Part shown: positions 32,067-43,191 of the stretch, piece by piece
Layout of the letters: every line of letters starts with the position of its first letter
Numbering within the stretch: the first letter of the stretch is position 1
The notes under the pieces: generated by a model
Databases searched by the model: none
Seen by the model: the letters and a program-made list of their open reading frames with translations, nothing else
Told to the model about the DNA's origin: nothing
Translations under genes and position numbers: made by a program
NCBI GenBank assembly: GCA_945859605.1
Contig: OX243815.1
Span: forward strand, 36,657,447 to 36,721,446
Origin: Lumbricus rubellus
Lineage: Eukaryota; Annelida; Clitellata; Crassiclitellata; Lumbricidae
Direction of reading: 5' to 3'
DNA: 64,000 bases

Positions 32067-32310
32067 TTTTACACTTTTACAGCCCGAGAGATCCTTACTA
32101 CCTCGGGCGCTAAAAAATAAAATAATAATAATATTAATAATAATAATAATAATAATAAAAATAGTAATAATAATAATAGGGCCGTTCCAGACTTTGATTT
32201 TATGTTAGGCGCTAGATAAGTCCCTGTGTGATCCTGTGTACCTCGGGGCAAAAAAATATAAAAAATTTAAAAAAATAATAACGATAATAATAATAATTAA
32301 TAATAATGTC
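31960..32310 (+). mobile_element. AAT/ATT arrays with two RLE-LINE 3' ends
   Basis: Between AAT/ATT arrays at 31965-32065, 32113-32178 and 32272-32310 lie two stubs of LINE 3' UTR. 32066-32112 has the hairpin GCCCGAGA/CCTCGGGC (32082-32108) and GCGCTAAAAAA. 32180-32271 has a decayed version ending CCTCGGGGCAAAAAAA. They are truncated so far that no coding sequence remains. The last array is the left edge of the lectin duplication. Confidence 0.65.
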
Positions 32311-32503
32311 AACAATAATAGATAATGAATGCGTCCAAACTTTCTGTTGGCCATCTTCTCAAACAATATACACCACGTGACAATATAACGACGCAAGCAG
32401 CAGAATTGTGTAGACTGTAGATTCTACTTTAAGGTAGTGATGAATCAGTTCAGATCATCTCATGAAGCTGATGACAATCTGCTGGCGTTAGTTAGTCAGC
32501 AAT

Positions 32504-32766
32504 CAGGGGCGGATCCAGGGGGGGCCAATCCGGTCATGGCCCCCCCCCCCATTTAGAAATGCCATGTATCGTGATCCCGCCCCCACCCCGATTTGGTTTT
32601 AGCGGCTGCTGAAATGGTAGGCTATGATTTTCCGAAAATTTTGGCCGGATGACTAAAAAAAAAGGTCATCAACTTTTTTGGCGGATGCGAATTTTTTTGT
32701 CCCAGACCTAAGGTCTCAAGAATTTTTTGGCCCCCCTCCCGTCCAAAGTTTCTGTATCCGCCCTTG
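32504..32766. mobile_element. hAT-type miniature element, TSD TCAGCAAT
   Basis: CAGGGGCGGATCCAG at the left, with GTATCCGCCCTTG ending the right. TCAGCAAT is duplicated perfectly (32496-32503 and 32767-32774). The empty site exists in copy 1 near 1631-1640 (GCAGCAAT). 263 bp, no coding. Confidence 0.88.
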
Positions 32767-32784
32767 TCAGCAATAATATTCATG

Positions 32785-32940
32785 ACATGTCTTGCGGAGT
32801 TTGTTTCCGCCTGTAATTAAGCATCGCTGCGGTCTTCGCCCGAGAACTCATAGGCCTAACTCTGAATTGCCAACTAATGATGATAAGAACTTCATACCAA
32901 GGGTACTTTACAAGAGCTTTAAAAACAATGTGAGAAAATA
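32785..32940 (+). pseudogene. Degenerate CR1/L2-like LINE C-terminus (partner of 1585-1795)
   Basis: It retains ELPTNDDKN-like sequence and FIPR codons with more indels than copy 1. Confidence 0.6.
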
Positions 32941-33186
32941 AATGATTAGTTTATCTAGAATAGATTTTAAACAATTACTCGTGAACAATAAACAAACTAA
33001 TTTGTTAAACTACTTTTCTCTTCACCTTGTAGACCCTAACTGTGTTGCGACTTGTCAAGAACCTGATTTTTTATTAAGTGAATACATATCTCAATGTTTC
33101 AATATCGTTTCGTAAATGAATATTAATAAAACAAGTAGGCCTATATTGATAATAAATGAATACAATTTACTGATGCTGGGTTCTAG

Positions 33187-33434
33187 AACCGCGTGTTCGT
33201 CACAAGACGACTGCTTAAATTATTGGATTGGTCTTCGCAATGAATCTGGCCAGTGGGTCTGGACAGATGGATCAGCGATGTCGCACAATATGAGTTTATG
33301 GAAGAAGGAATATCCGTCACAAACGGACGCTCTACATTGTGGCCACATAAAGATCGACGATGTCTCAAACGACCTGTTTGGCTACTGGAAAAATGACAAC
33401 TGCAAAAAGCCGATGAGGTACATCTGTAAGAAAG
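33187..33434 (+). CDS. C-type lectin copy 2, exon 4: C-terminal half of CTLD1
   Basis: AG ends at 33186 and GT begins at 33435; 248 nt, phase 2 to 1. It encodes TACSSQDDCLNYWIGLRNE, QWVWTDGSAMSHN, LHCGHIK and CKKPMRYICKK. The WIGL-type core and four conserved cysteines are present, but no EPN/QPD triplet, so classical Ca-dependent sugar binding by this domain is unlikely (inference). It differs from copy 1 at about a dozen residues. Confidence 0.88.
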
Positions 33435-33893
33435 GTAGGCAAATGATGTAACATAATTGAGTGGAAAGATGGCTGTGCATTTTATGACGGCATTAGTGAA
33501 AACGGAATTAGAGATGTAATCATTTAGAATAGGCAAAGAATGGCAAGTCAAGAACGGTATGTAGTTGGCGGAAGGGTTTGCGAATTATTTCAGCGATGAA
33601 GTAATGGGAGGGCGAATGTGTCCTAATGAGCAAAGTCCTTTGCATGCATTAATAATGGCCAGTCTCATCGATTAATTAACATTATTTTCTTAAATGACCG
33701 TGTTTAAAAAACATAATTTTTTTCGAATGGTTAGTGTGTCCTGGGTATGACGTTAAACTGCATCCGACTATGGTCAAGCCTAAAACAGCCCCCCCCCTGC
33801 TTCAGGGTCATGGAGCGAAGACCGATGACTGAGGTAGTCAACGCCGGGATGATAAGCCTGCCCGGTTCTGATCTACTAGCGTTGGAGTGGCGA

Positions 33894-34066
33894 CATGGGC
33901 GGAGGTTGGTTCCGTTCTTGGGGGGGGGGGGGGGCTAACCCCGAGTCTGGGCCTTATTGGGAGGACTAACCCCAAAAAGCATACCATTTTCATGGTAAAA
34001 AAGTTGAATCTGGGCCTTCTTGAAGGGGCTTAGCCCCCCCTAAACCCCTGATAAATTCCGCCCATG
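33894..34066 (+). mobile_element. CATGGGCGGAG miniature element in lectin intron 4, with empty site in copy 1
   Basis: Inverted ends; TSD AGTGGCGA (33886-33893) and AGTGGTGA (34067-34074). Copy 1 has a single uninterrupted AGTGGCGA at 3510-3517, proving insertion after the lectin duplication and an 8-bp target duplication for this family. Confidence 0.9.
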
Positions 34067-34149
34067 AGTGGTGACTCAACCTAGGAACACTTCGCCTAAG
34101 AAAATGAGCAACAACTCAATTCGGATGCCACATAGACCGTCGCGTGGAT

Positions 34150-34228
34150 TAATTATTTTGGCGGAAGATCGCGGTCTCTGGAGGGAATTTGTTGACGCAT
34201 CACGCAACGCACCAGAAGGGCATGCTCC

Positions 34229-34286
<58 letters not shown>

Positions 34287-34380
34287 CGATGACGATGACG
34301 ACGACGACGACGACGATGATGATGATGATGATGATGATGATGCCGATGATGACGATGACGATGATGATGATGATGATAGT
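34150..34380 (+). mobile_element. LINE 3' end with interrupted GAT/GAC array
   Basis: It reads LAEDRGLWREFVDASRNAPE, then GHAP and TGA, the stop merging with a ~145-bp GAT array broken by GAC and GCC units. Homologue of 3583-4050, where the array is longer and pure. Confidence 0.7.
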
Positions 34381-34467
34381 ATAAAATAAAGTTATGGCTA
34401 CTTGGTTTCACAAAATATCTCTAGTCTTTCTTATAATAATTTTTTTCGTCTCTCTTTTTGATGGTAG

Positions 34468-34743
34468 GCCTAAGCTCCGACACGAGCGATAGATCTAAAC
34501 TACGCCAGATTAGAAATTATGATCAAAGCTGCACCTTAATGATTTATCCAGTTTCAGATTGTCCAGATGGATTTTTTCGCGTGCCAGAAGTCAATCATTG
34601 CTATAAACTAAATATCATGCCTACGACTTGGGACGACGCGTCATCAATGTGCGAGAAGTTTGATCCACATTCGCGTCTGGCCACCGTCACAAGTTCAACT
34701 GAAACTGACGCTGTGACGAAATTCTTGAAGATTGAATTTTCGA
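34468..34743 (+). CDS. C-type lectin copy 2, exon 5: linker and N-terminal half of CTLD2
   Basis: AG ends at 34467 and GT begins at 34744; 276 nt, phase 1 to 1. It encodes a short Ser/Asp linker, SDCPDGFFRVPEVNHCYKL, TWDDASSMCEKF and RLATVTSSTE. A hAT element starts 25 bp after the donor site, so the splice donor region is intact but the intron was lengthened by 1.5 kb. Confidence 0.88.
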
Positions 34744-34768
34744 GTAAATAGTTATATAGCAGTTCACT

Positions 34769-36284
34769 CAGTGGCGTAACAACGTAGCCGGGGGCCCGTG
34801 GACAATGGAGCTCGGGGGCCCCTAGTAGCCCCCTACCTATTACGACACCAAAAAGTGAAAATTGTGAAATGGCTATAAACTGCAGTCAGTGCAGTTAGAT
34901 TAAAATAGAATAGTACACGATATAAAGTCAATATATATATATATATATATTATATATATTATATATATACTGTATATATATAAAATCCGCAGTTTAAGGC
35001 ACATTAATAGTTCAAGAGAAAACAAGAAAACAATAGGCTAGGCGGCCTGAAATGCATATTAAATTAATGCATTTGGAAATTTGGCTACGTGGCAATATTT
35101 AATATGGTATCTGAGATATGATGAGAAGCACAACCACTCTCTTCTAACTTTTGTTTCCAGTTGAGAAGTAACAGTGGGCATAGACCGCATAGTGTTTATT
35201 GCATTCCAAATGCTTGTAAAGCCCATCCAATTTTCGTTTGTATAAGCTTGTCTGAATCGTTGCTGCTATCTGAGACTGAGCTTATTTAATTTAGCCCTCT
35301 TAGATACACTAACGGCCATAAACGAACTACCGGTAGCCTAATCAATTTTCTGAATGCCTTAATTAATTATCCTTGGATGTTGATGCTAAATAAAACGCAG
35401 CGTCGTTCCAAAAGACTGAAAGAGACTTGCAAAGATTATGAAAATTGTAATTTTTAGCAGTCTGAAATACAATAATTATTCATAGTACAGGCTACATGTA
35501 TAACACTGTGTAACCTGCAGTGCAGCTGTATGTAGGCTAACTTGATTTGACTAATGCGATGGAGGTTCGTGGGTTGAGATTGCGGCTGCTAGAAATTTGA
35601 TACAGCCGATAGGGCCATCTGCGAAACCCTGTCACGCATGAAAACCTTAATGTGTTTGGAAGACTAATCTGATGAGAGAGATATCTTTCCAGTTCTAAGG
35701 CGATGATGGGAAGGGGGATAAGATGCAGTGACATAAATATTATTATTCTGAAGTCCCTGGCATAGGCCGCAGACCCCGGTCCGCGCATAGACCCTAGCCG
35801 ATAACCCGTTATGCTGAACGCTAGTTCAGCCTGGTTGTCTGCTTGAGTTTGGTCATGTGACTGTCTGTCTCCTGTTAGATACCTTCGTCTACAGATACGT
35901 TTGTCTGTCAGTCTTCCAATCACCTGCCTCACGCTGCCTCAGATACATGTACATGTAGGGATTGTAAGCCATGTGTGGTGTCTGTGTAGAACTCAATGGG
36001 TAGCAGGATGTGTCAGTATATGACCCAAAGCAGGAACACACCAATCCCCACATGCATCTGAGGGCAAAGCGTATCATATTCATATATATCTTGAAATATC
36101 CGTCATAATTATACAGGCTTTAGTTCAGACTGCAAGTCTGAAAATATTTAGGCTAAATGGAAAAGTATTATTTTATCTATGTATACGTGAGATTTTTTAA
36201 GTTAAAACGCTTGGAGGCCCTTTGAACCTCGGGGGCCCGTGGCTTTTGTCCACCTTCGTTATAATTATGGTTGTTACGCCACTG
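34769..36284. mobile_element. hAT-type element in lectin intron 5, TSD AGTTCACT
   Basis: CAGTGGCGTAACAAC at the left and GTTGTTACGCCACTG at the right are inverted. AGTTCACT is duplicated perfectly (34761-34768 and 36285-36292). 1516 bp. Frames inside (for example 35537-35932 reverse) show no transposase features. Copy 1 has the empty site near 4432-4441. Subterminal GGGGGCCCGTGG repeats occur at both ends. Confidence 0.9.
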
Positions 36285-36453
36285 AGTTCACTTAATTATC
36301 TATCCACCTATAGGCTAGCCTATGTAGCCTACCGGTACACGCACTACTGCTAACATACTTGAATTACTATTCAGACTGTAAGCCTCAAATTCCATCTGTT
36401 CAGTTAGAGTTTCAATCTTCTCTGCATGGCTGAGCTGCATAACATGTTAGTGT

Positions 36454-37000
36454 ACAGTGGCGGCGCCAGGATTTCAGATTTGGGGGGAGGGCTGAAGCCC
36501 TAAGCCCAACTAGAACATTTTTTATGAAGCGCCGAAGGTGCGAAGCAAGCCCACCCTAGGGTCTGCGGGGCCCAAGGCAGCAGTGGGTCCTCAAGCATAA
36601 ATTTGTGCAGTTGATTTTTTTTAACAACTCTGGCGTAAGGTTTTGTTTTTGACAAAATTAATTTCTTTGCGCCAGAGCACCATAGAGCTAATTATTCACA
36701 AAGTAAAGTATAGGCTAGCTGTGACTCGCCTTTGTGAAGTTTCGTTCTTTCGAAATATCCCTATCACATTCAGATGGCAAATTACTGCAAGCGAAGTTGT
36801 TTTGCGACGTAAACATTGTCAATCTCAAGAAAAAAATTATACCCAAAAGCGCAGGACCCTGGAAGCGCGGGGCCCAAGGCGGCTGCCTCGCTCGCCTTGC
36901 CCTAAGACCGGGCCTGGTGCGAAGCTGCGAGTGCCAATTGATAACTTGCAAGCAAGCTCTCATCTGACGAGATTTCCATGGAATTGCCATAAAAAATCAT
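36454..37000. mobile_element. Fragments of CAGTGGCGGC hAT-type element
   Basis: CAGTGGCGGCGCCAGGATT followed by GGGCTGAAGCCCTAAG matches, in inverse orientation, the right end of the intact element 43192-45400. GGGCCCAAGGC-containing pieces (36560-36600, 36870-36910) resemble 43565-43590. No second terminus or TSD was found. Confidence 0.5.
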
Positions 37001-37211
37001 CTGGCATTCCCTCCCATTCTAAGAGGACATCAAACAAGTTTTCAGAATCATGCATTCACCCAATTCCACAGACCAACCTACCTGTTCCCACTCCCCCCAA
37101 AAAAACTTGTGAAATCCGGATATTTAGACTAATTGTAAGCATTTCTAACAAAAGTCGGCCTATATGATGTTTCCAGATCTTTGAACTGCAATTTGAACAT
37201 TTCTTTTGTAG

Positions 37212-37492
37212 GGAATAGAGGTTCCTGCATTACTGATGCAACACACAACCAAAACGTTTGGATCGGCGGCCAAAGAAGTGAGCCCAACAGATGTGATTTG
37301 CCTTTCGTTTGGAGGCCAGCATCTAATATCGAATTGCCAATGCAATACACCAACTGGTGGTATAGGCCTAGACAACCGGATTGCGATCTTGGAAAAGAGA
37401 ATTGTATACATATTTCTCAAGGGTGGAACTACCAATGGAATGACCAACTCTGTTATTCTAGAAGGTGTTCTCTTTGTCAGGCAAGCTCCTAA
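37212..37492 (+). CDS. C-type lectin copy 2, exon 6: C-terminal half of CTLD2, QPD/WND motifs
   Basis: AG ends at 37211; phase 1; stop TAA at 37490-37492. The full coding path of six exons is 1065 nt (354 aa). This exon encodes NVWIGGQRSEPNRC, LPFVWRPASN, RQPDC (QPD near residues 316-318), ENCIHIS and YQWNDQLC (WND near 337-339), ending CSLCQASS. QPD with WND is the galactose-type Ca-dependent motif pair. The protein has a signal peptide and no membrane anchor, so a secreted, possibly immune or adhesive, lectin is likely. Compared with copy 1 there are two extra codons before QPD. Confidence 0.9.
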
Positions 37493-37599
37493 GACGAACA
37501 GTTAAAGCTGAAGTGTGATTAACACTGAATCGTTTCTTAGGCATTCAGACATAATATATGCATGTAGAAGAAAATAGATAGCCTAAGATTAATAATTAT

Positions 37600-37605
37600 A
37601 ATAAA
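37600..37605 (+). terminator. Polyadenylation signal AATAAA, lectin copy 2
   Basis: 108 bp after the stop codon, conserved with 5684-5689. Confidence 0.6.
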
Positions 37606-38194
37606 CACGTTGACATGATGCAGCTCTGTCATTAAGTAAATATTTCTGTTACGCTCCTGTTTGAGCAAACGTTCAATAGGCGACAAGAAAATTATAATCT
37701 GCCACAACTTACGCGATCTACCGTGTGCGAGCGGTGATTACTTGCACATCCGCTATAGTGGCAACAGCAAGTTCTGCACAAATTTGGCGTAACAATAATT
37801 ATAATTATAGACTAGGCCTATTAAGATAGATAGGCTATATCGATCTTAGATCTACACCGTGATTCAAAAAGTAAGCCAAATTGTTTTTTCATATATCTCT
37901 AATGCCTGATAACATATCACGCTAAAAAAATCCAAATATTTAGACAATTGGACCAAGAATATGATTCCAAAATTTCACGAGATAAAGTTGAACGGTTAAA
38001 AAGATATGAATCTTTAAACTTCACATGCCGAAATTGCCGTTTACAAAACAATTTTCTGTCAGAATCAGTAAAATGTAAGTCAAACTTTTTCTCATATCTC
38101 TAATACCTGATGATCAATCATTCTAAAATTTTCCAGATATGTAGATAGTTGAACTAACAATATGACCCAAACAGTATGGTTTGATAATTTAATT

Positions 38195-38530
38195 GAATAA
38201 GATGCCCAAAATGTCCTCCTCCTGCTTGCACGCAAGCCTTGAGGCGCTGGCGCCATTAGGCAACAGCATCGTCGATTATCCTCTGGTCCAGGCCATCCCA
38301 CACTTCCAACAAGCGTTGCTTCAGATCGTTTATATCATGGATTGTTGTCTGGTTGACTCGGTCTTTCATCATGCACGCTCCCCACTTTATAGTCGACAGG
38401 ATTCAAATCTGGGGTGTTCGGAGGCCATAATGTGGGAGAAATGAAGTCTAGCGTCTCTCTTGTCAGCATTTCGATGATTTCATAGGCTCAGTGGGCTGGC
38501 GATGTTCTGTTGAAAAAGAAAACAGCCTTC
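38195..38530 (-). pseudogene. mariner-family transposase remnant
   Basis: The reverse-strand reading gives LDFISPTLWPPNTPDLNPVD followed by YK. WPPNTPDLNP is the block around the last catalytic Asp of mariner/IS630-type transposases. Upstream FFFNRTSPAH resembles the preceding AP/SAH region. Stops and truncation at both ends show it is not functional. Confidence 0.75.
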
Positions 38531-38544
38531 TGGGCAATGTTATT

Positions 38545-38710
38545 CAAGTTAACTAAAACTGAAACTGAATCTGAGTTAACTCAAAAGTTCCATTTGAGTT
38601 AACTGAAACTAAAACTAAAACTGAAAAGTTCTGAAAACTGAAACTAAAACTAAACTGAAAAGTTCAAAACTTAAACTAAAACTGAACTTGAAAGTTGAAA
38701 ACTGAATTAA
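38545..38710. repeat. AACTGAAACTAAA tandem array, left
   Basis: Irregular 6-13-bp units of AACTAAAACTGAAAAGTT type. A second array of the same sequence is at 40004-40150. Confidence 0.85.
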
Positions 38711-40003
38711 TTTATCTCTGTGGCGCACAAACCAAATGGCGGAATGTCTGCAACAGTTAGCGCCTACATGTATGAGAGCAAATATCCGGTCTAACCCTTT
38801 CTCTATCTGCTTTCTTTTTAGCGGTCAGCCTATTGTAGAATGCGGTCAACCGTAAAGATTGTCTGCGACCAGCGTACAAGATATTGATGTGTAGGCTATA
38901 ATTAATTCGATTACAATGCGTCAGTTAAACAGCCCCACAAGGCTGACATTGATTAGTTATTGTTACGGATGGCTTGGCACCGCTGACCACTGGGCCAGCG
39001 AAGTTAGTTACAGGTGTATTTGAAGCATGGTCCGTGTAGGGGAAGGGTATGAATATTTGAACTTGAGCCTGTATAGATACATGACACATAGGCGATCACA
39101 TGTACGATTGCACATGAATCCATTGTCTGCCAACCAATACCGCCCAGCATGAGGTCGTTACTTCATCATGCAAGAAGGACCGGCATATAATTATGTTTGA
39201 AATAAGTTTGATGTTTGACACAACAGACAAGTGTTTGTGCTGATAGAATAGGACATACATGTAGGCTAGATTAAGCATGCTATCTATCTAGATGTTTATG
39301 GATAGGACAAATGATGCTGGAAATAGACTTGTCTATTTGCTATTTGTGGATGGTGGTGGTAGACCTAACTGAAACTTCACTGATCTTAGAACAGGGCGCT
39401 GAGTTTTATTACATCTTCATTAATGGATCTGAGATCACACACTTTCGGATTACACCATACTGGCAGACTCGTTTGACACTTACTGGCCTGGGCTGGTGTA
39501 ATAATAGAAGGGCAGATTATATCATCACGGAAGATAGGTCATTCTCATACACATGATCCCAACACTTACTTTAAAAGTAGAGGTGTTGCTGATGGGCAGC
39601 AATTGTGACAGGAAGTTCAAGTCTCAACATAGCAGTCTGTATAAGGTACGTAGCCTATGTTGAATCTGTGTTCACTGTTCAGCAGATTTTTTTGTCCATC
39701 CCATTGTGCCAGATTACTGTACATAACTTTATCTAGTTTAGTGTTTTTAAATTTCAATTTGGGTAAGTTACATTTACAATTCTTTCTTCATAAAATTCAA
39801 TACATTGCTCTGGAATTAAATCGGACTATTGTTACTTTAGAACAATGAGTATTTTCGAAATAAACAGTGGAGTGCTTCAAAATGCAGCTCATGTATCACA
39901 TGACAACATGAATTTAGCTTAATCTATTGCTATTGCTAATAAAAATGAAAAAGGTTCATTACTAAAAAAGTATTCAATTCCTTCTGCTGAAGGTTTACAA
40001 AAA
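38711..40003. other. Core of the mariner element: no recognised gene
   Basis: 1.3 kb between two similar tandem arrays. The reading frame at 39311-39556 has no identifiable domain. It may be a separate insertion in the array or original cargo. Confidence 0.45.
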
Positions 40004-40150
40004 CTTAATTAAAACTGAAAAGTTCTGAAAACTGAAACTAAAACTAAAACTGAAAAGATTTAAAAACTTAAACTAAAACTAAACTGAAAAATTAAAGCAA
40101 AACTAAAACTAAAACTGGAACTGAAAAGTAAATTGAAACTTAAATAACAC
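40004..40150. repeat. AACTGAAACTAAA tandem array, right
   Basis: Same motif and orientation as 38545-38710, so the two arrays form direct repeats around the core. Confidence 0.85.
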
Positions 40151-40755
40151 TGCTTCTGGGGCTATAGATTTCTGATAACAGGTGGAAGATGTTGTCACCG
40201 CAGAACGTTGCGATAATATATTCCATAAATTTTTACTCCAGGATCACTGAAGACCAAAATTGGAAACTATATCAGGCATCGAAACCGCAGCGAACACCAT
40301 AACAGATTTGCTGAAAGCTGAAATTTCTGGAGATGAAGTTTAAATATTCATTTCTTTCTATCCGTTCAAATTTATGACATGATATTTTGGAATTCTATTC
40401 TTAGTGTAATTCTCTAAATATCTGGAAACTTTTAATATGATTAATTATCAGGCATTGGAGATACAATAAAAACAGTTTAGCTTACTTTTTTTTATTGAAT
40501 CTGACAAAAAATTGCTTGTAAACGGCAATTTCGGCATATGAAGTTTAAAGATTCATATCTTTTTATCCGTTCAACTTTATCTCTGACATGAAATTTTGGA
40601 ATCATATTCTTGGTCCAATTTTCTAAATATTTGGAAAATGTTAGCGTGATATGTTATCAGGCATTAGAGATATGTGAAAAATAATTTGGCTTACTTTTTT
40701 TGAATCACGGTGTACATGCAAAAGTTATCACAATTGTTTTTCGTTCGTCTCATTA

Positions 40756-40890
40756 GGGCAGGGGTTCTCAAGTCTCAACCGGTGTGTCGCGACACAATAC
40801 TGTGTCGCGAAGCGACCGGAGGTGTGTCGCGTAAAAGTGATGTGTCGCTGGTGTGTCGCGAAGAATTGGTGTGTCGCGACACACCAATTC
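40756..40890. mobile_element. hAT terminus CAGGGGTTCTCAAG with GTGTCGCG repeats and palindrome
   Basis: Starts at the point where copy 2 homology to copy 1 ends (copy 1 continues at about 5987). GTGTCGCG recurs six times; 40863-40890 is a perfect 28-bp palindrome (half GAATTGGTGTGTCG). The second terminus was not found, so the element is probably truncated. Confidence 0.6.
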
Positions 40891-41728
40891 TCACAGCATA
40901 CAACCGTCGTTCTTGTATTACACTGACTTGTTCACTATGACATAAATAGACTTAGACTATACAGTAGCCTAAGTCTATAGGCTAAAGACGTCAGCGAGCG
41001 CACCGATTAAAATTATATCCATTGCTGTAACCTTGGAAAATAATGGGGGGAAATTATCATGAAGAAAAAAAATTGCGATTCTAAAATTGATGACGCGGAA
41101 AGGTTGTTTGCGTATTCAGAGAGTGACAATTTACAATATTAGGAAGGTGCACAAGGTCCAGGGACCCAGAAGTCCCAATGGCCCGTTTTTTAACTAAAAA
41201 AATTACTGTAGGCCTGCGCATTCCAGTTTCCGTTACAATTATTCGACGTTTTTAAGGGCGTTTATAATTTCGGTACCGTAGTGTTCAGCTACCTTTATCC
41301 CATGTTTTCCTGTTTTGTCTTGAGCGATCATGGTTTGGAGTATGGACAATTTATGCTTTTTTGAATCTAAAACTCATATAACTCAATGATCTTTGTGTCA
41401 GAGTTTCCACATTTATTTATTTGCCTAAGCCTTCTAACTGATAAGATTCATAACATGACAAGTAGCCTATAGGCCTAAAAAGATCAACTGACTGCCCGTT
41501 CTGATCTGATTGCCTGGGTCAATTATTAGCTATATAGCCTACTATGTTATTTTTAGGCTAGGCATAGTAATTATGTTGCTGAAGTTATTCAAGCTATTCA
41601 CTGTTTTTTTTAATCGGTTGTTATTTTTAGGATCATCTATTCTATAGGCTTTGCTTCTGTATAACAATTAAGGATGGCAGAAAAGAGATTGCGGCAGCGG
41701 CCCTGTAGGCTATGGACATGTAAGCCTA
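40891..41728. other. Unrecognised AT-rich sequence
   Basis: No coding signal, terminal repeats or arrays recognised. Confidence 0.5.
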
Positions 41729-42000
41729 GACCATGGGGGGAAACTTAGGGGGGACAGAGAGGGACGGTCCCCCCAATAAAAGTGTTGGGGTACGGCCCAT
41801 GCATTGGCCCCCACAATAATTGAGCGTGAAGACTAAAAAAAAAGGCATACAAAAATTTTTGCCGGTGAAAATAGACATTTTAGACTTTGGCGGGGCGGTG
41901 AAAATAACAAATTTTCTTGACATTTTGGCCGGATGACTAAAAAAAGTCATCAACTTTTTTGGCAGCGAAAATATAAAATTTTCTTGAAGAAATTTTTAAA
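41729..42000. mobile_element. Fragment related to the CATGGACGGAGACC element
   Basis: CATGGGGGGAAACTTAGGGG followed by GGGACGGTCCCCCCAAT and GACTAAAAAAAGTCATCAAC matches blocks of 16411-17193. No right terminus found. Confidence 0.45.
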
Positions 42001-42289
42001 ACTTTTTTGGGACTTTTCGGGTGTTACAATTAAATTGTTTAGCAAGAGCTGGAAAATTCGAAGCAGAATATTAAAAACACGAGTAGGCCTAGTAGGCCTA
42101 TTGTTTCACAGAGTTTTATAAATATAAATTCCTCAGTTTTACTTTGTGCAGCCTAGGCTATTGTTAGTAACATTTGCGCTTTAGTGAAAAGAAATTTGTT
42201 AAAAACCAAAAAAGAGTATGCCTAGTTAAATAAAGGAAAATTGATTTTCCGGGGGGGGGATTTGCCCCTTTGCCCTTTTGTGTGGGCGC

Positions 42290-42515
42290 CCATGCATGCA
42301 TGTAGATGTAACAAGAAGTAGAGGAAAACAACCGAAAACTTGGATGGACAATGTGAAAGAGGACCTAAGAGGGAAGAGTAGGCCTAGGACCTATAATTAT
42401 GGAGATAAGCGATGTCGTGGAAAAAACCTGAGACAGAACTGTTTGGAAAAGTCTAATTATAGCCTCGTCATCGGCCCACGCCTGATGGAAGAGAGAGAAG
42501 AAGATGCTTCTGTAT
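42290..42515 (+). pseudogene. Degenerate LINE C-terminus
   Basis: KQPKTWMDNVKEDLRG followed later by RQNCLEKSNYSLVIGPRLME is a worn version of the W-x-DNVKEDL ... LA-x-R-x-W ending of LINE ORFs. Confidence 0.45.
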
Positions 42516-43191
42516 AATTAATATTCTTAAGCCGGGATTAAATCACATGATTTTACTGTATATGGAAGACGGGGCAATTTCGGCCATTTTTCTAATTTTT
42601 TAATTAAATTGAAACTGGTTGACTGCTAAAATTAAACAAATTAATTAAATTACAACAAAATAAAGTAAGATAGGGACAATATACTGCAAGGTTAGGGCCT
42701 ACTTTTTGGGATTGAGAAGAACATTTGCTGGGAAAAAAATTATTTTAAAAGTGAATTTTTGGCCGGATTTACCCCGGCATACGGGGTGAATTCGGCTAGC
42801 GCAGCTAAATTGATTTTCACAACCAACCGGACGAGACATGGGCGCCCGCAGAAAATTTTGCAGGAGGGGGCAAAACACGATGGTCAACGTTAAAAATGTT
42901 TTAGCACGATGTTAAAAAATGCAAAGCGGGGAGTTAAGAACATGCATGGGTATTTTTCACAGAGGTTTCTTGATGTAAATTTCTCAGTTTCACTTTTTAA
43001 AATTTCTAATATTAATTGTTTCTTTATGCAAGGAAATTTGTTTAAAAAATCGAAAAGTATTAGTTAGAAGTTGGCTTTTTAATTCTCTAATGCGAAGAAA
43101 TTTGTTATAAACCCCAAAAGTAGTAGTGAGAAAAATAGGTTTCAATTTTCCAGGGGAGGCAAGTGCCCCCCCCCTTGCCCCTATGTGCGGG

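Larger units (their letters stand above)
32310..37855. repeat. Segmental duplication, lectin copy 2 (partner 1447-5950)
   Basis: Same order as copy 1: CR1/L2-like LINE end, lectin exon, LINE end with GAT array, two lectin exons, polyadenylation signal. It is interrupted by a different set of transposons (32504, 33894, 34769, 37855); homology resumes at 40713 beyond the mariner element. Confidence 0.85.
37855..40712. mobile_element. mariner-type element, TA target, long inverted repeats
   Basis: Starts CACCGTGATTCAAAAAGTAAG and ends with the inverse, CTTACTTTTTTTGAATCACGGTG, flanked by TA (37853-37854, 40713-40714). Copy 1 has the uninterrupted TA at 5941-5942. The inverted arms extend over 200 bp on each side and contain an internal second copy of the same motif (about 38070 and 40480). 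A broken mariner transposase remnant lies inside on the reverse strand, and A/C/T-rich tandem repeats flank a 1.3-kb core. 2858 bp. Confidence 0.88.

Noticed and set aside
35537..35932. 131-codon reverse frame inside hAT element 34769-36284
   Set aside because: No hAT catalytic or zinc-finger motif, no plausible start context; likely chance.
36643..37167. 174-codon frame upstream of the last lectin exon
   Set aside because: Covers transposon pieces and intron sequence; no domain, and the acceptor for the lectin exon lies after it.
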